Notes under the pieces: generated by a model | Told to the model about the DNA's origin: nothing | Seen by the model: only the letters and a program-made list of their open reading frames with translations | Database searches by the model: none | Made by a program: the position numbers and the translations under genes | Shown here: piece by piece, positions 9,198 through 18,022 of the stretch | How the letters are laid out: the number at the start of each line of letters is the position of its first letter | Position numbering within the stretch: position 1 is the stretch's first letter | Origin: Clostridium_AD sp050717635 | GTDB taxonomy: Bacteria > Bacillota > Clostridia > Clostridiales > Clostridiaceae | Assembly (NCBI RefSeq): GCF_050717635.1 | Contig: NZ_JBOITO010000036.1 | Span: 248,001 to 312,000 of the forward strand | Direction of reading: 5' to 3' | DNA: 64,000 bases

Positions 9198-10310
9198 CTA
9201 ATAATCTCCTCTACCCTGTAAATCTGCATTAACTACTACATATACTTTAATCTCTGCGTTGGAAACCACTTTATTCCAATCAGTCATCTTCTGTCTTCCA
9301 TACTTTGCAGCAGCTTCTCTTCCAAGTGAAAGACAGTCTACCTTATAATCACTCTTCATTGTTTTTATAAATTCATCACATTGTTTTTCTATACTCTTTT
9401 CCATATCTTTTTCAAATTCTTTTTTTTTGTTTATATCCGCCTTCATATCAGCATACATTTCATTATTAGTAACCGCACCTGTAAAGGTCAAATATATATT
9501 GAAACTGTATTTCTCTCCTTGTTTATAGCATTTTACCTTTCTCTTTTTACTTGCTGCATCAAAATCAATATATTCTTTAGAACTCTTTTGAAGGGATAAT
9601 ATCCCACGCACATTGTCATTTTTTAAAATATTAAGTATTTTAGATTTATGTATATCTGCAAGATGTACCATTTTATCATCTTTAAAAATTGCCATACCAG
9701 TGATTTCTATCCCTTCCTCGGTTAATTCTATATATGGAAGCGTCAGACTTCTACCCTCAGCTCCAATCCTAACATATGCATCCATTATCTTGTAGTTATT
9801 AGAGAAAAAGCTGTAATTACTATAAAATTCTATAAGCCCACTCATATACTCTGAAGCGTTACTATACCCTTTTTTATTATATTTTAAAAAATCTTCTGCT
9901 TTCCCTTTACATACTGCCATATAAGCTTTACTATTTGTTTCTGGATTTCTGAATCTATCCTCTATCAAAGTTTCTAATCCATATCTTGCATATCCCTCGC
10001 TAATCAAAATTATCTGTTCTTGCCCTTGTACAAACTTTTTATCCATCTTTTGTTGTCTTTTCTGAATTATTTCACCTAAATTTTGACCCTTATCATTAAA
10101 TAAAACATTTTCTTGTGTACCACTAGATTTATAAACGTTTGTATTAATTGGTATACTGTATTCAATAATATCTTCGCCTTTTCTTTCAATATCATAGCCA
10201 ATGCCACTAATAGTCGCTACCGCTTCAATAGCAACCCTTTCCTGGCCAATCATAATAAATACATAAATAAAAACTCCAATGATTATGATGAAGTATTTTT
10301 TCTTGTTCAA
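9198..10310 (-). CDS. Spore germination receptor C subunit (first copy, Ger(x)C family)
   Basis: 370 residues. The start is a TTG at 10310 with GGAGG seven bases upstream, overlapping the gerB stop by 4 bp. Family marks are ATISGIGYDIERKG, the EIIQKRQQKMDKK segment and the C-terminal GREAAAKYGRQKMTDWNKVV. The N-terminal hydrophobic stretch (YFIIIIGVFIYVFIMIG) has no cysteine, so there is no lipobox. In the usual A-B-C operon the C protein is a lipoprotein on the outer face of the spore inner membrane. Confidence 0.92.
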   Translation of the reverse strand: MNKKKYFIIIIGVFIYVFIMIGQERVAIEAVATISGIGYDIERKGEDIIEYSIPINTNVYKSSGTQENVLFNDKGQNLGEIIQKRQQKMDKKFVQGQEQIILISEGYARYGLETLIEDRFRNPETNSKAYMAVCKGKAEDFLKYNKKGYSNASEYMSGLIEFYSNYSFFSNNYKIMDAYVRIGAEGRSLTLPYIELTEEGIEITGMAIFKDDKMVHLADIHKSKILNILKNDNVRGILSLQKSSKEYIDFDAASKKRKVKCYKQGEKYSFNIYLTFTGAVTNNEMYADMKADINKKKEFEKDMEKSIEKQCDEFIKTMKSDYKVDCLSLGREAAAKYGRQKMTDWNKVVSNAEIKVYVVVNADLQGRGDY

Positions 10311-11401
10311 GCTTTGCCTCCTTTCTTAAAAAGAATAAATACAGCAATAGCAGTCATGTACAATAAATTAAATAAGGTATACCACGGTAAAAAAATATTA
10401 CTGATGTTTTGCCTACTTATCTCATTTCCATAATTAAAAGCTAAATATAAAAGTATTGGAAACATTAAAAAATAAATTTTTTTCTTCTGAACTTTATATG
10501 CAAAATCCTTTAAAATAAATACACTTGCATAACTGTTAATGGTAATAGTTTTGAATGCAATTATGCTCCATACATACATAAAAACATATCTATAGTTATT
10601 AATTACTGATAAACTTAAACTTTCTGTAACTACCAGAAACGACCAAAAACTTTTATTCACAATATCTGGTCCTAAAAAATATGTGGTTATGAAAACACAC
10701 CAACCATAAATAACTATAACTATAGTTACACTAATTAACGACGCTACTAGCATCCTTTTTTTTTCTTTCAGAAAAGGATAAATCAGTAGAATTATTTCCG
10801 CTCCTGAATAAGCAAAAGTTGACTGAAAAGCTCCCTTCAATATTGAACTAAATCCAGAACCGAATACAGGATAAATATTTGTAATATGTGAAAATTTTAA
10901 AGCATTTGTAGATGTTAGCATCATAGCTATAGTAAGATAAAAACAAATTTCACTTATTCTTCCTATTACTTTCAGCCCTCTAGAAGCAGCATAAATAATA
11001 CAGATAAAGAGGATACCTAGGAATTTAAAAGAAGTAAGAAATCCCATCATATAACTTCGCATTAAATTACTATAATAACTAGCAATTAATGCTGCAACGA
11101 AAATAAAATAAGTTGCAAATATTAAATTAAAGCTAGTTCCAAGAATCTTACCAAAATACTTTTTACTTAAAATTAAAATATTATCATTAGGAAACTTTTT
11201 ACCAATATAGCTAGCAATAATTACAACATATAATGGATATATACCACCTATTAGAGCGGAAATCCATCCATCCTGATGAGCAGTTTTTACTACACCATTT
11301 GGAAGTGATAAAATACCAACTCCAACAACGGTACCAAAAATAATAGTGCCAAACTGACTCACCGTTAAGTACTTTTGATTTTTGTTAGAGTTCCCTTCCA
11401 T
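10307..11401 (-). CDS. Spore germination receptor B subunit (first copy, GerAB/GerKB family)
   Basis: About 364 residues and ten predicted helices. The N-terminal helix GTVVGVGILSLPNGVVKTAH with HQDGWISALIGGIYPLY is the canonical GerAB signature, and NIYPVFGSGFSSIL lies mid-protein. The ATG at 11401 (AAGGTAGTGA upstream) is preferred over a GTG at 11410. It overlaps or abuts the gerA stop, showing translational coupling. This is the copy that sits in the usual A-B-C order. Confidence 0.93.
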   Translation of the reverse strand: MEGNSNKNQKYLTVSQFGTIIFGTVVGVGILSLPNGVVKTAHQDGWISALIGGIYPLYVVIIASYIGKKFPNDNILILSKKYFGKILGTSFNLIFATYFIFVAALIASYYSNLMRSYMMGFLTSFKFLGILFICIIYAASRGLKVIGRISEICFYLTIAMMLTSTNALKFSHITNIYPVFGSGFSSILKGAFQSTFAYSGAEIILLIYPFLKEKKRMLVASLISVTIVIVIYGWCVFITTYFLGPDIVNKSFWSFLVVTESLSLSVINNYRYVFMYVWSIIAFKTITINSYASVFILKDFAYKVQKKKIYFLMFPILLYLAFNYGNEISRQNISNIFLPWYTLFNLLYMTAIAVFILFKKGGKA

Positions 11402-11409
11402 TTTATTCA

Positions 11410-12891
11410 CTACCTTTTTTTCATAAACTTATTTCTAAAATCTGTTTGCCTTGTTGAGTCCCCAGTAGGAATTCCCTGTGGCCGCTTGTTCATCTTCCAC
11501 AAGGGAGCTCTAATAAAGGTATCCTTCATATCACTTTTATTAAACGCAAAATATGGTACACCTAAACTATCTAAAGATGAGAGATGAACTAAAATTAAAA
11601 ACCACCCTACAGCTATTCCAAATATGCCCATAATGTTTGCTAGTATAAGCATTGGAAACCGTATTAATCGAATAGAAAGAGACATATCATAATTTGGGAT
11701 TAAGAAAGTAGTAATTACGGTAATCCCCACTACAAGCAAGGTAGTAGGACTAACCATTTTAGATTGAATTGCCGTATCCCCTATAATAATACCTCCTACT
11801 AAACTTAATGTTTGCGCTATTTTTGTAGGAAGCCTTAATCCACCCTCCCTTAAAAATTCCACAACTATTTCCATGGCCATAATCTCTAAAAATGGAGTTA
11901 GTGCAATTCCTACCCTTGACTGAACAATTGGGGTAACGAATTTTATGGGTATAAGTTCTACATTAAATTTTATTAGTGTTAAATAAATAGATGGTAGGGT
12001 AATGACAACGCAAGCCGCCAAAATCCTAAGAAATCTTACAAAAGAAGATAGTATAGTTCTCTGCGTATAATCCTCCACCGCTTGAAAAAACTGCATAAAT
12101 TTTGCTGGATACATAAGAACCATTGGTGTTCCTTCTAAAACAACAAGTATTCTCCCTTCTAACATATTTCCAATAGCTCTATCTGGCCTTTCCGAACTAT
12201 CGGCTTGTGGAAAAATTGTATAGGTATAGGTTTCAATAAGCTGGTCAAGCGCTCCAGCTGAAAGTACACCATCTACATTAATGGCTTCTAATCTCTTTCT
12301 TAATTCTTCAACTACTTGATTATCGGCTACACCATCTAAATAAACTATTGCCACATCACTCTGCATTCTACTACCTACATTTAATATCTCAATGGTCAGG
12401 TTATTATCTTTGACTTTTCTTCGTATTAGACTAATATTCACTTCTAAATTCTCTACGAAACCATCTCTTGGCCCTTTTGATGCAGTTTCATTCATAGGCT
12501 CCATAATAGCCCTTTGTTGTCCACCTGTAGTGTCAGCTATTATTACTCCTAAATCACCATTTATTAGTACCGCAGTTTTCCCTCTTTTTAGATAATTAAT
12601 CACAACTTTCAAATCTACCTCTACCAATGTATTACTCATAGAAACATATCTTTTACTAAGATAATCCGCTACGTTAGCCTTCCCTTTTAAATTTTCTTGT
12701 ATATGAAGCATAAGAGGATTTAATATATCTCTATCAATAATGTCCTTGTTAGCAATTCCATTAACATAGATAATAACAGCTTCTAGAGGCTGATCAATAC
12801 CAATATAAAAATGCTTTACTACCATAGGACTTTGTGCACCTAACCCATTTCTAATTAAATCTATATTTCCATCTAGATTTCCATTTTCCAT
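11410..12891 (-). CDS. Spore germination receptor A subunit (GerAA/GerKA family)
   Basis: About 493 residues. A hydrophilic N-terminal half (to about 280) contains the family blocks KRYVSMSNTLVEVDLKVV, KTAVLINGD and GPRDGFVENLEVNISLIRRK. It is followed by several membrane helices and a short basic tail. GerA-type A subunits form the oligomeric core of germinant receptors in the spore inner membrane. It is the only A gene in this operon. A weak ATG exists at 12903, but GGTGA upstream of the ATG at 12891 gives the better start. First gene of the operon. An 18-bp tandem repeat lies upstream. Confidence 0.94.
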   Translation of the reverse strand: MENGNLDGNIDLIRNGLGAQSPMVVKHFYIGIDQPLEAVIIYVNGIANKDIIDRDILNPLMLHIQENLKGKANVADYLSKRYVSMSNTLVEVDLKVVINYLKRGKTAVLINGDLGVIIADTTGGQQRAIMEPMNETASKGPRDGFVENLEVNISLIRRKVKDNNLTIEILNVGSRMQSDVAIVYLDGVADNQVVEELRKRLEAINVDGVLSAGALDQLIETYTYTIFPQADSSERPDRAIGNMLEGRILVVLEGTPMVLMYPAKFMQFFQAVEDYTQRTILSSFVRFLRILAACVVITLPSIYLTLIKFNVELIPIKFVTPIVQSRVGIALTPFLEIMAMEIVVEFLREGGLRLPTKIAQTLSLVGGIIIGDTAIQSKMVSPTTLLVVGITVITTFLIPNYDMSLSIRLIRFPMLILANIMGIFGIAVGWFLILVHLSSLDSLGVPYFAFNKSDMKDTFIRAPLWKMNKRPQGIPTGDSTRQTDFRNKFMKKR

Positions 12892-12964
12892 TGCAATCAC
12901 CATGTCCTTTTCTCATAGATAAGCACCTTTACAATACAAATTGATACTTAGACTTTTATTTTTT

Positions 12965-12997
12965 TATCTTACATAGTTTTTCTATATTACATAGTTT
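12965..12997. repeat. Tandem direct repeat upstream of the ger operon
   Basis: TATCTTACATAGTTT (12965-12979) and TATATTACATAGTTT (12983-12997) differ at one base and are spaced with an 18-bp period, 74-106 bp upstream of gerA. It could be a binding site for a sporulation regulator, but I recognise no known motif. Confidence 0.45.
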
Positions 12998-13067
12998 CTC
13001 TTATTTACTCTAAAATATCCACTTTTATAAACATTATTTATATTAATTGCCCACACCTTAAAATATA

Positions 13068-13117
13068 AGAGCAATAGATTCATAATGCTATACACCATTA
13101 TGGATCTATTGCTCTTA
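13068..13117. repeat. Large near-perfect inverted repeat
   Basis: AAGAGCAATAGATTCATAATG and its reverse complement (one mismatch, a possible G-U pair) form a 21-bp stem around an 8-nt loop. It lies just beyond the terminator at 13122-13152 on the minus strand, between the unknown gene and the ger operon. It may be a second terminator or a small palindromic element. Confidence 0.6.
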
Positions 13118-13121
13118 TTAT

Positions 13122-13152
13122 AAAAACCATATAAGTCTAGTGACTTATATGG
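13122..13152 (-). terminator. Terminator of the unknown gene at 13.2-14.4 kb
   Basis: On the minus strand CCATATAAGTC-ACTA-GACTTATATGG forms a perfect 11-bp stem followed directly by TTTTTAT. Confidence 0.85.
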
Positions 13153-13183
13153 TAAATTTATTTACCGTTTTTAAACTAATCAT

Positions 13184-14425
13184 TTAGAATAAAACTAAAT
13201 CATCATCAAAAACTATATGCTCGCTTTTATAAGTTTCCACACTATCTGTTTGCATGTCTATTATTGAAGTTTTTTGACCATCTCTTATGTTTAACGTAAT
13301 TAGGTAGCGATTATTAATGCATTCTTGTGGATACCCTAATTTTTCTGCATAAGTATAATCAATATTACCACTCATAATTTCTTTCACGCGTACTTTACCT
13401 TTAGGGAAAAACCTTTTTTGAAAAATCACTTTATACTTTCCATCTAAATTCCAAGTATAACTGGAGGAGTTTATGGTTGTATCCTCATCATTTTCTGATA
13501 GTAATGTAACAAAAGTTTTTTCTAGGCTTCCCCTATTTAAAATAACCATAACATCATTTCTAACTTTCCCAAACTTATTTATTTCATAATATATATTATC
13601 ACTATCTGTACCAGCAAAAAACTCGTAACCATCAATACCTTGAGTTTCCAAATCTACAAATTCTAATTTCTCAGAGCCTTCTTCAATGCCTCTAATGAAT
13701 TTTTTTACTGGTATGTATCTAATACGATCCCAGTGAAAAAACTTATCTTTCTTAGATTTCTCTCCAGCTTGTATATCAAAATATATCTGTTCTTTGTCAT
13801 AGGGTTCTAAATAGTTTTCTTCGTACACAACGCACTGCTCATTTTTTAATGAAGTTTTAAAAAACACTGAACGGAGACCTCTTAAAAAATCTTTATCCAC
13901 TACTTCGAAGTTTTCTTCACTACGTGTATTATAAATTATTGCCTTATCATATCCATAATTTTCTTCTGGAGTTTCAAAACTCTCAAATTCTTCAAATGTT
14001 AATGTATGCCCTTCCTTGAAAAAGACTATATATGTATCCTCATCTAATTTTTCAACTAATAAAGAATCAAATTTCTTATCCATTTTAAAATTAAATACTG
14101 TTGTGACCTTTAAAGTATTAATGTTAACACTATTCAAGCTATACTCGTTAATTAAAATCTGCTTTTTAACTGTTACATAATAAAACCCGTCTTCTCCCTC
14201 TACTGTTTTTTGCTGAAAAAAGTCCAATATTATTTTATCTCTATCTGTATTCACTTTGGTAATTTTTTTATCATAAGTATTATAAGTATAATAATTTATA
14301 ATGCCTAGGTCATTAAAATCTTCACTAAATACATCTACTGTTTCCCTCAAAAATAGTTTTCCATCTAATTTACAAACTGGTTCTAACTTATTATTTGTTA
14401 GTTTCTTTAAATCAATTATTTCCAT
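13184..14425 (-). CDS. Unknown cytoplasmic protein
   Basis: 413 residues, not recognised. No signal peptide or membrane helix. It is rich in acidic and aromatic residues with many short beta-like segments of alternating hydrophobics, compatible with a repeat-blade or sandwich fold; this is only an impression. AAGGAGTAAGTT precedes the ATG. It stands alone between two terminators, so it has its own transcript. Confidence 0.7.
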   Translation of the reverse strand: MEIIDLKKLTNNKLEPVCKLDGKLFLRETVDVFSEDFNDLGIINYYTYNTYDKKITKVNTDRDKIILDFFQQKTVEGEDGFYYVTVKKQILINEYSLNSVNINTLKVTTVFNFKMDKKFDSLLVEKLDEDTYIVFFKEGHTLTFEEFESFETPEENYGYDKAIIYNTRSEENFEVVDKDFLRGLRSVFFKTSLKNEQCVVYEENYLEPYDKEQIYFDIQAGEKSKKDKFFHWDRIRYIPVKKFIRGIEEGSEKLEFVDLETQGIDGYEFFAGTDSDNIYYEINKFGKVRNDVMVILNRGSLEKTFVTLLSENDEDTTINSSSYTWNLDGKYKVIFQKRFFPKGKVRVKEIMSGNIDYTYAEKLGYPQECINNRYLITLNIRDGQKTSIIDMQTDSVETYKSEHIVFDDDLVLF

Positions 14426-14533
14426 AACTTACTCCTTATTCTCTAATTTAGTATATACATTGTAATTATTTACTAATATATGTATTTTATTCAACACTTA
14501 AATATATTTTTTAATATACCCATAACATATAAC

Positions 14534-14571
14534 AAAAAAAATAACTAGTCAGTATGATATCATACTGACTA
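14534..14571 (-). terminator. Terminator of the aminopeptidase gene
   Basis: A perfect 26-bp palindrome, TAGTCAGTATG-ATAT-CATACTGACTA, is followed on the minus strand by a run of eight T after GTTA. Confidence 0.85.
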
Positions 14572-14590
14572 ATTATTTCAGTCTAACGCA

Positions 14591-15820
14591 TTAAAATACA
14601 AAATTCCCATTTTTAAATACAATCACTTCTTTTCCATCTCTTGTAATACCTACTATTTGCAAATCTTTTGTGCCAACCATAAAGTCTTCATGTACAAAGG
14701 AATCATTAACTTCAAGTTTTTGGAGTTCCTGCGCACTTAAATTTTCACCATTTTTTATACATACTGGATATGCTTTTCCAATAGCCAAATGGCATGAAGC
14801 ATTTTCATCAAATAGTGTATTGTAAAATAATATGTTTGAATTAGATATTGGAGAATCATACGGTACCAATGCTACTTCACCAAGATAACAAGATCCTTCA
14901 TCAGTTTCAATAATGCTCTTTAAACTATCGTAACCTTTTTTCGCGCTGAAATCTATAATCTTACCTTCCTTAAAAGTTAGTGAAAATTCTTCTATTAAAT
15001 TTCCATTATAGTTTAGAGGTTTTGAGCTTACGACTATTCCATTAACCCCAGTTTTTTTAGGAAGTGTAAATACTTCCTCAGTAGGCATATTAGCTATAAA
15101 TTCTACACCTTCAGGAGTATACTCTGATCCCCCAAGCCATAAATGATCTTCTGGAAGTTCAATTTTAAGATCAGTACCCAAGGAGTTTTTATATTGTAAA
15201 TACTTAAAATTCTTTGAATTTAAGAAATTCATACTTTTCTTTAGGTTTCCTTTATGTGTTTCCCATGCTGCAACAGGGTCAATTGTATCAACTCTTACTG
15301 TTTTAAATATAGCATCCCAAAGTTTTTCCACTGCTTCATCTTCTGAAACTTCTGGAAAAACTTTTTTTGCCCAAGATATTGTTGGAATTGATGCAACACA
15401 CCAAACATTTCTATTACTCATAAGCCTTTCTCTATATTCCTTTATTGCATTACTAGCTGCTTTATGCGATTTTGCCAATCTCTGTGGATTAACATCCATC
15501 ATAAGCTCAGGGTCAGAAGCTGAAATACTTAAAAACGCCGCTCCCTTGCGCACATTGGACAAATAAAAATCTCTCTGCCAATCAGGGTATTCTTCAAAGA
15601 CCTCTTCAGGGGCATTCATGAATCTAATTTTTGCAGATAATTCATCTCTCCAGTTTACAACTACATCTCTAGCGCCTTCAATATACGCAATTCTAGATGC
15701 GATTCTAACAAATGCTGCACACTCTATAGGAGCATTAATTACGAGGATTTGATTCTTTTGAATATTAATTCCTGCCTTCACCAATAAGAGGGCATATTTT
15801 TCTAATAATTCGTTGTTCAT
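14591..15820 (-). CDS. Aminopeptidase of the M29 family (AmpS/PepS type)
   Basis: 409 residues, the usual length for family M29 metallo-aminopeptidases. Visible family segments are an N-terminal YALLLVKAGINIQKNQ, the metal-ligand region with EVFTLPKKTG and IEEFSLTFKEGKI, DEGSCYLGEVALVPYDSPI, and SCHLAIGKAYP with HEDFMVGTKDLQIVG near the end. The enzyme removes N-terminal residues from peptides in the cytoplasm. RBS AAAGGAAG. Single gene with its own terminator. Confidence 0.9.
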   Translation of the reverse strand: MNNELLEKYALLLVKAGINIQKNQILVINAPIECAAFVRIASRIAYIEGARDVVVNWRDELSAKIRFMNAPEEVFEEYPDWQRDFYLSNVRKGAAFLSISASDPELMMDVNPQRLAKSHKAASNAIKEYRERLMSNRNVWCVASIPTISWAKKVFPEVSEDEAVEKLWDAIFKTVRVDTIDPVAAWETHKGNLKKSMNFLNSKNFKYLQYKNSLGTDLKIELPEDHLWLGGSEYTPEGVEFIANMPTEEVFTLPKKTGVNGIVVSSKPLNYNGNLIEEFSLTFKEGKIIDFSAKKGYDSLKSIIETDEGSCYLGEVALVPYDSPISNSNILFYNTLFDENASCHLAIGKAYPVCIKNGENLSAQELQKLEVNDSFVHEDFMVGTKDLQIVGITRDGKEVIVFKNGNFVF

Positions 15821-15928
15821 AATAAAACTTCCTTTCGTTAATATAATTTGTGTATTAATTTGTTTTAAGTTGCTTTAACCATAAGAAAATTATACCATAA
15901 AGAGCCAGTATATAAAATTAATATATCA

Positions 15929-17827
15929 CTAAGAGTTTTCGATTTCCATCCACTTTTCCATAATCATGTCTAATTCTTCTTGAATTCTTTGTTTTTTATT
16001 TCCTAACTCCAATAATATTTCATATTCACTGCCCTTATTCGTCATTTCCACATCTATATCACTAAGATTTACTTCAAGCTCTTTTATTGTATTTTCTAAG
16101 TTTTCTGCTTCTTTTAATTTGTTATTACTTGTTTGTTTGTGGATAATTTCTTTACTCTTTAATTTTTTCTCTTTATAAATACACGTAGTTTCTATTTTAT
16201 TTCTTTTAAACTCATTTTTCTTTTCTTTGTAATATTCATAATTACCCTTATAATCAACAATCTTCTTATCTTCAATTTCGCATATTCTCTCTGCCAATTT
16301 GTTAATGAAAAATCTATCATGAGATATAAATAATATAGTCCCATTAAATTCCATTAAAGCTTCTTCAAGATTTTCTCTTGAATCGATATCCAAATGATTT
16401 GTAGGTTCATCCAGTATCAAAAGATTTATATCATTTTGAATTAATATACAAAGTTTAAGTCTACTCTTTTCTCCACCAGAAAGATTTTTAACCTTTTTAA
16501 ACACACTTTCTCCATAGAATAAAAACTTAGCAAGAATTCCTCTAGCTGGACCTTCCAGAATATAAATGTCCTCTCTAAAGGATTCAAGAACTGTTAGCTC
16601 TTCATTATTAAATTCTATATTTTGAGGGAGATATCCTATTTTCGTATTAGATCCTAACTTCACCTCACCTAAGTCCCCATTAGTTTCGCCTAAAAGAATT
16701 TTTATAATAGTTGATTTACCACTTCCATTATCCCCTATTAAAGCCGTACGCTCACCGAATCTTACTTCTAAATATAAGTTATCTAATATATCTTTCTGTT
16801 CAAAGCTTTTACATAAACCTTTAATACTTATAGTGTCCTTTCCAGACCTATCAGTATCTTCAAAATTCAATTGAATTTTAGGTTGATTTATTAGAGGCTT
16901 ATCAATTTTTTCTACCTTATCTAATCTTTTTTGCATACTTGCTGCTCTTTTAAAAAACTTTTCATTATCTGCTTGAACAGCCCATATCCTCAATTGCTTT
17001 ATTGCTTTTTCCATAGCTTTTATTTTTTTCTGTTGATCTTTATATGCTTCAAACTGTTCAAAGACCCTTCTTTGCTTTTCAATAACATAATAAGAGTAAT
17101 TACCATGATAAAAAGAAGTTTCTCCATCTTCAATTTCAACCACTTTTGTTACAACTCTATCCAAAAAATATCTATCATGTGAAATAACTATTACAGTCCC
17201 TTTGTACGCTTTAAGGTAGCCTTCAAGCCATTCAATAGATGTCACATCTAGATGATTTGAAGGTTCGTCTAAAAGAAGTATATCTGGATTCTCCAGTAGA
17301 ATTTTGCCCAGTATTACAATAGTTTTTTCACCACCACTTAGACTGATAAAATCTCTACTCAAAAACTCGTCATTAAACTTTAGCCCAGTGCAAACCTTGC
17401 TCATTTTTTCTTCTATATCATAACCGCCTTTTGTTTCATATAGAGCGCCCAGTTCTCCATATTTTCTTAATGCATATTCTAATTCATCGCCCTTTAAACT
17501 AGACATCTGCACTTCTAATATTTTCATTTGACTATTTATTTCATATTGAACCTTAAAAGCAATTTTTAAAACATCTATTACTTTAAACTTTTCCGGGTAA
17601 TCCGGTATTTGATGCAAATAACCTATAGTTGAATTTTTTCTTATGGATATGGTACCTTTATCTTGATTTTCTATACCAGCAATAATTTTAAAAACCGTAG
17701 TCTTACCTGTACCATTTCTTCCTATGAGTCCTACTCTATCTCCTTCTTGAACCTCAAAAGTAATATTTTCAAAAATCCTATTACCTCCAAAATATTTTTC
17801 TACTTCTTTTAACGCTAATTGTATCAT
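15929..17827 (-). CDS. ABC-F ATPase (YdiF/antibiotic-resistance-type translation factor family)
   Basis: 632 residues with two ABC cassettes and no membrane helices. Walker A motifs are GLIGRNGTGKTT (about 35) and ALIGDNGSGKST (about 345); signature motifs are LSGGEKTIVILGK and LSGGEKSRLKL; Walker B/H-loop segments are LLLDEPSNHLD and LILDEPTNHLD. A long linker (about 235-310) separates the cassettes, and the C-terminal ~110 residues look coiled-coil. ABC-F proteins bind the ribosomal E site and act in translation or in protection against peptidyl-transferase antibiotics; the sequence alone does not say which. RBS GAGGAGG. A terminator-like hairpin in the leader suggests attenuation. Confidence 0.92.
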   Translation of the reverse strand: MIQLALKEVEKYFGGNRIFENITFEVQEGDRVGLIGRNGTGKTTVFKIIAGIENQDKGTISIRKNSTIGYLHQIPDYPEKFKVIDVLKIAFKVQYEINSQMKILEVQMSSLKGDELEYALRKYGELGALYETKGGYDIEEKMSKVCTGLKFNDEFLSRDFISLSGGEKTIVILGKILLENPDILLLDEPSNHLDVTSIEWLEGYLKAYKGTVIVISHDRYFLDRVVTKVVEIEDGETSFYHGNYSYYVIEKQRRVFEQFEAYKDQQKKIKAMEKAIKQLRIWAVQADNEKFFKRAASMQKRLDKVEKIDKPLINQPKIQLNFEDTDRSGKDTISIKGLCKSFEQKDILDNLYLEVRFGERTALIGDNGSGKSTIIKILLGETNGDLGEVKLGSNTKIGYLPQNIEFNNEELTVLESFREDIYILEGPARGILAKFLFYGESVFKKVKNLSGGEKSRLKLCILIQNDINLLILDEPTNHLDIDSRENLEEALMEFNGTILFISHDRFFINKLAERICEIEDKKIVDYKGNYEYYKEKKNEFKRNKIETTCIYKEKKLKSKEIIHKQTSNNKLKEAENLENTIKELEVNLSDIDVEMTNKGSEYEILLELGNKKQRIQEELDMIMEKWMEIENS

Positions 17828-17879
17828 TATAAATTCCTCCTCTATATTTTTCTAATTTAAATTCCCCTGTACAAAATAA

Positions 17880-17920
17880 TAAAACCCCAGTAAGATATAC
17901 TTACCAAGGTTTTTATTTGT
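17880..17920 (-). promoter_or_regulatory. Terminator-like hairpin in the ABC-F leader (possible attenuator)
   Basis: On the minus strand AAAACCTTGGTAAG-TATAT-CTTACTGGGGTTTT pairs over 14 bp (three G-U pairs) and is followed by ATTATTTT. It lies about 55 bp upstream of the ABC-F start and downstream of a small ORF. No gene on either strand otherwise needs a terminator here, so conditional read-through into the ABC-F gene is plausible. Confidence 0.55.
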
Positions 17921-17960
17921 ATTTTGATATAAATTAGCTATACTAACGAATTTTTAATCG

Positions 17961-17998
17961 AAACAAAAACCTAGGCAAGATAATCCTCACCTAGGCTT
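17961..17998 (-). terminator. Hairpin with T-run after the small ORF
   Basis: On the minus strand AAGCCTAGG and CCTAGGTTT pair over 9 bp (one G-U pair) around a 14-nt loop, followed by TTGTTT. It ends the small ORF transcript or forms a first element of the ABC-F leader. Confidence 0.5.
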
Positions 17999-18022
17999 AC
18001 AAATAATATAATTATAATGTAG

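Noticed and set aside
12965..12997. A CRISPR-like repeat
   Set aside because: Only two short units with a 3-nt gap, no spacers and no cas genes nearby; it is a simple tandem repeat.
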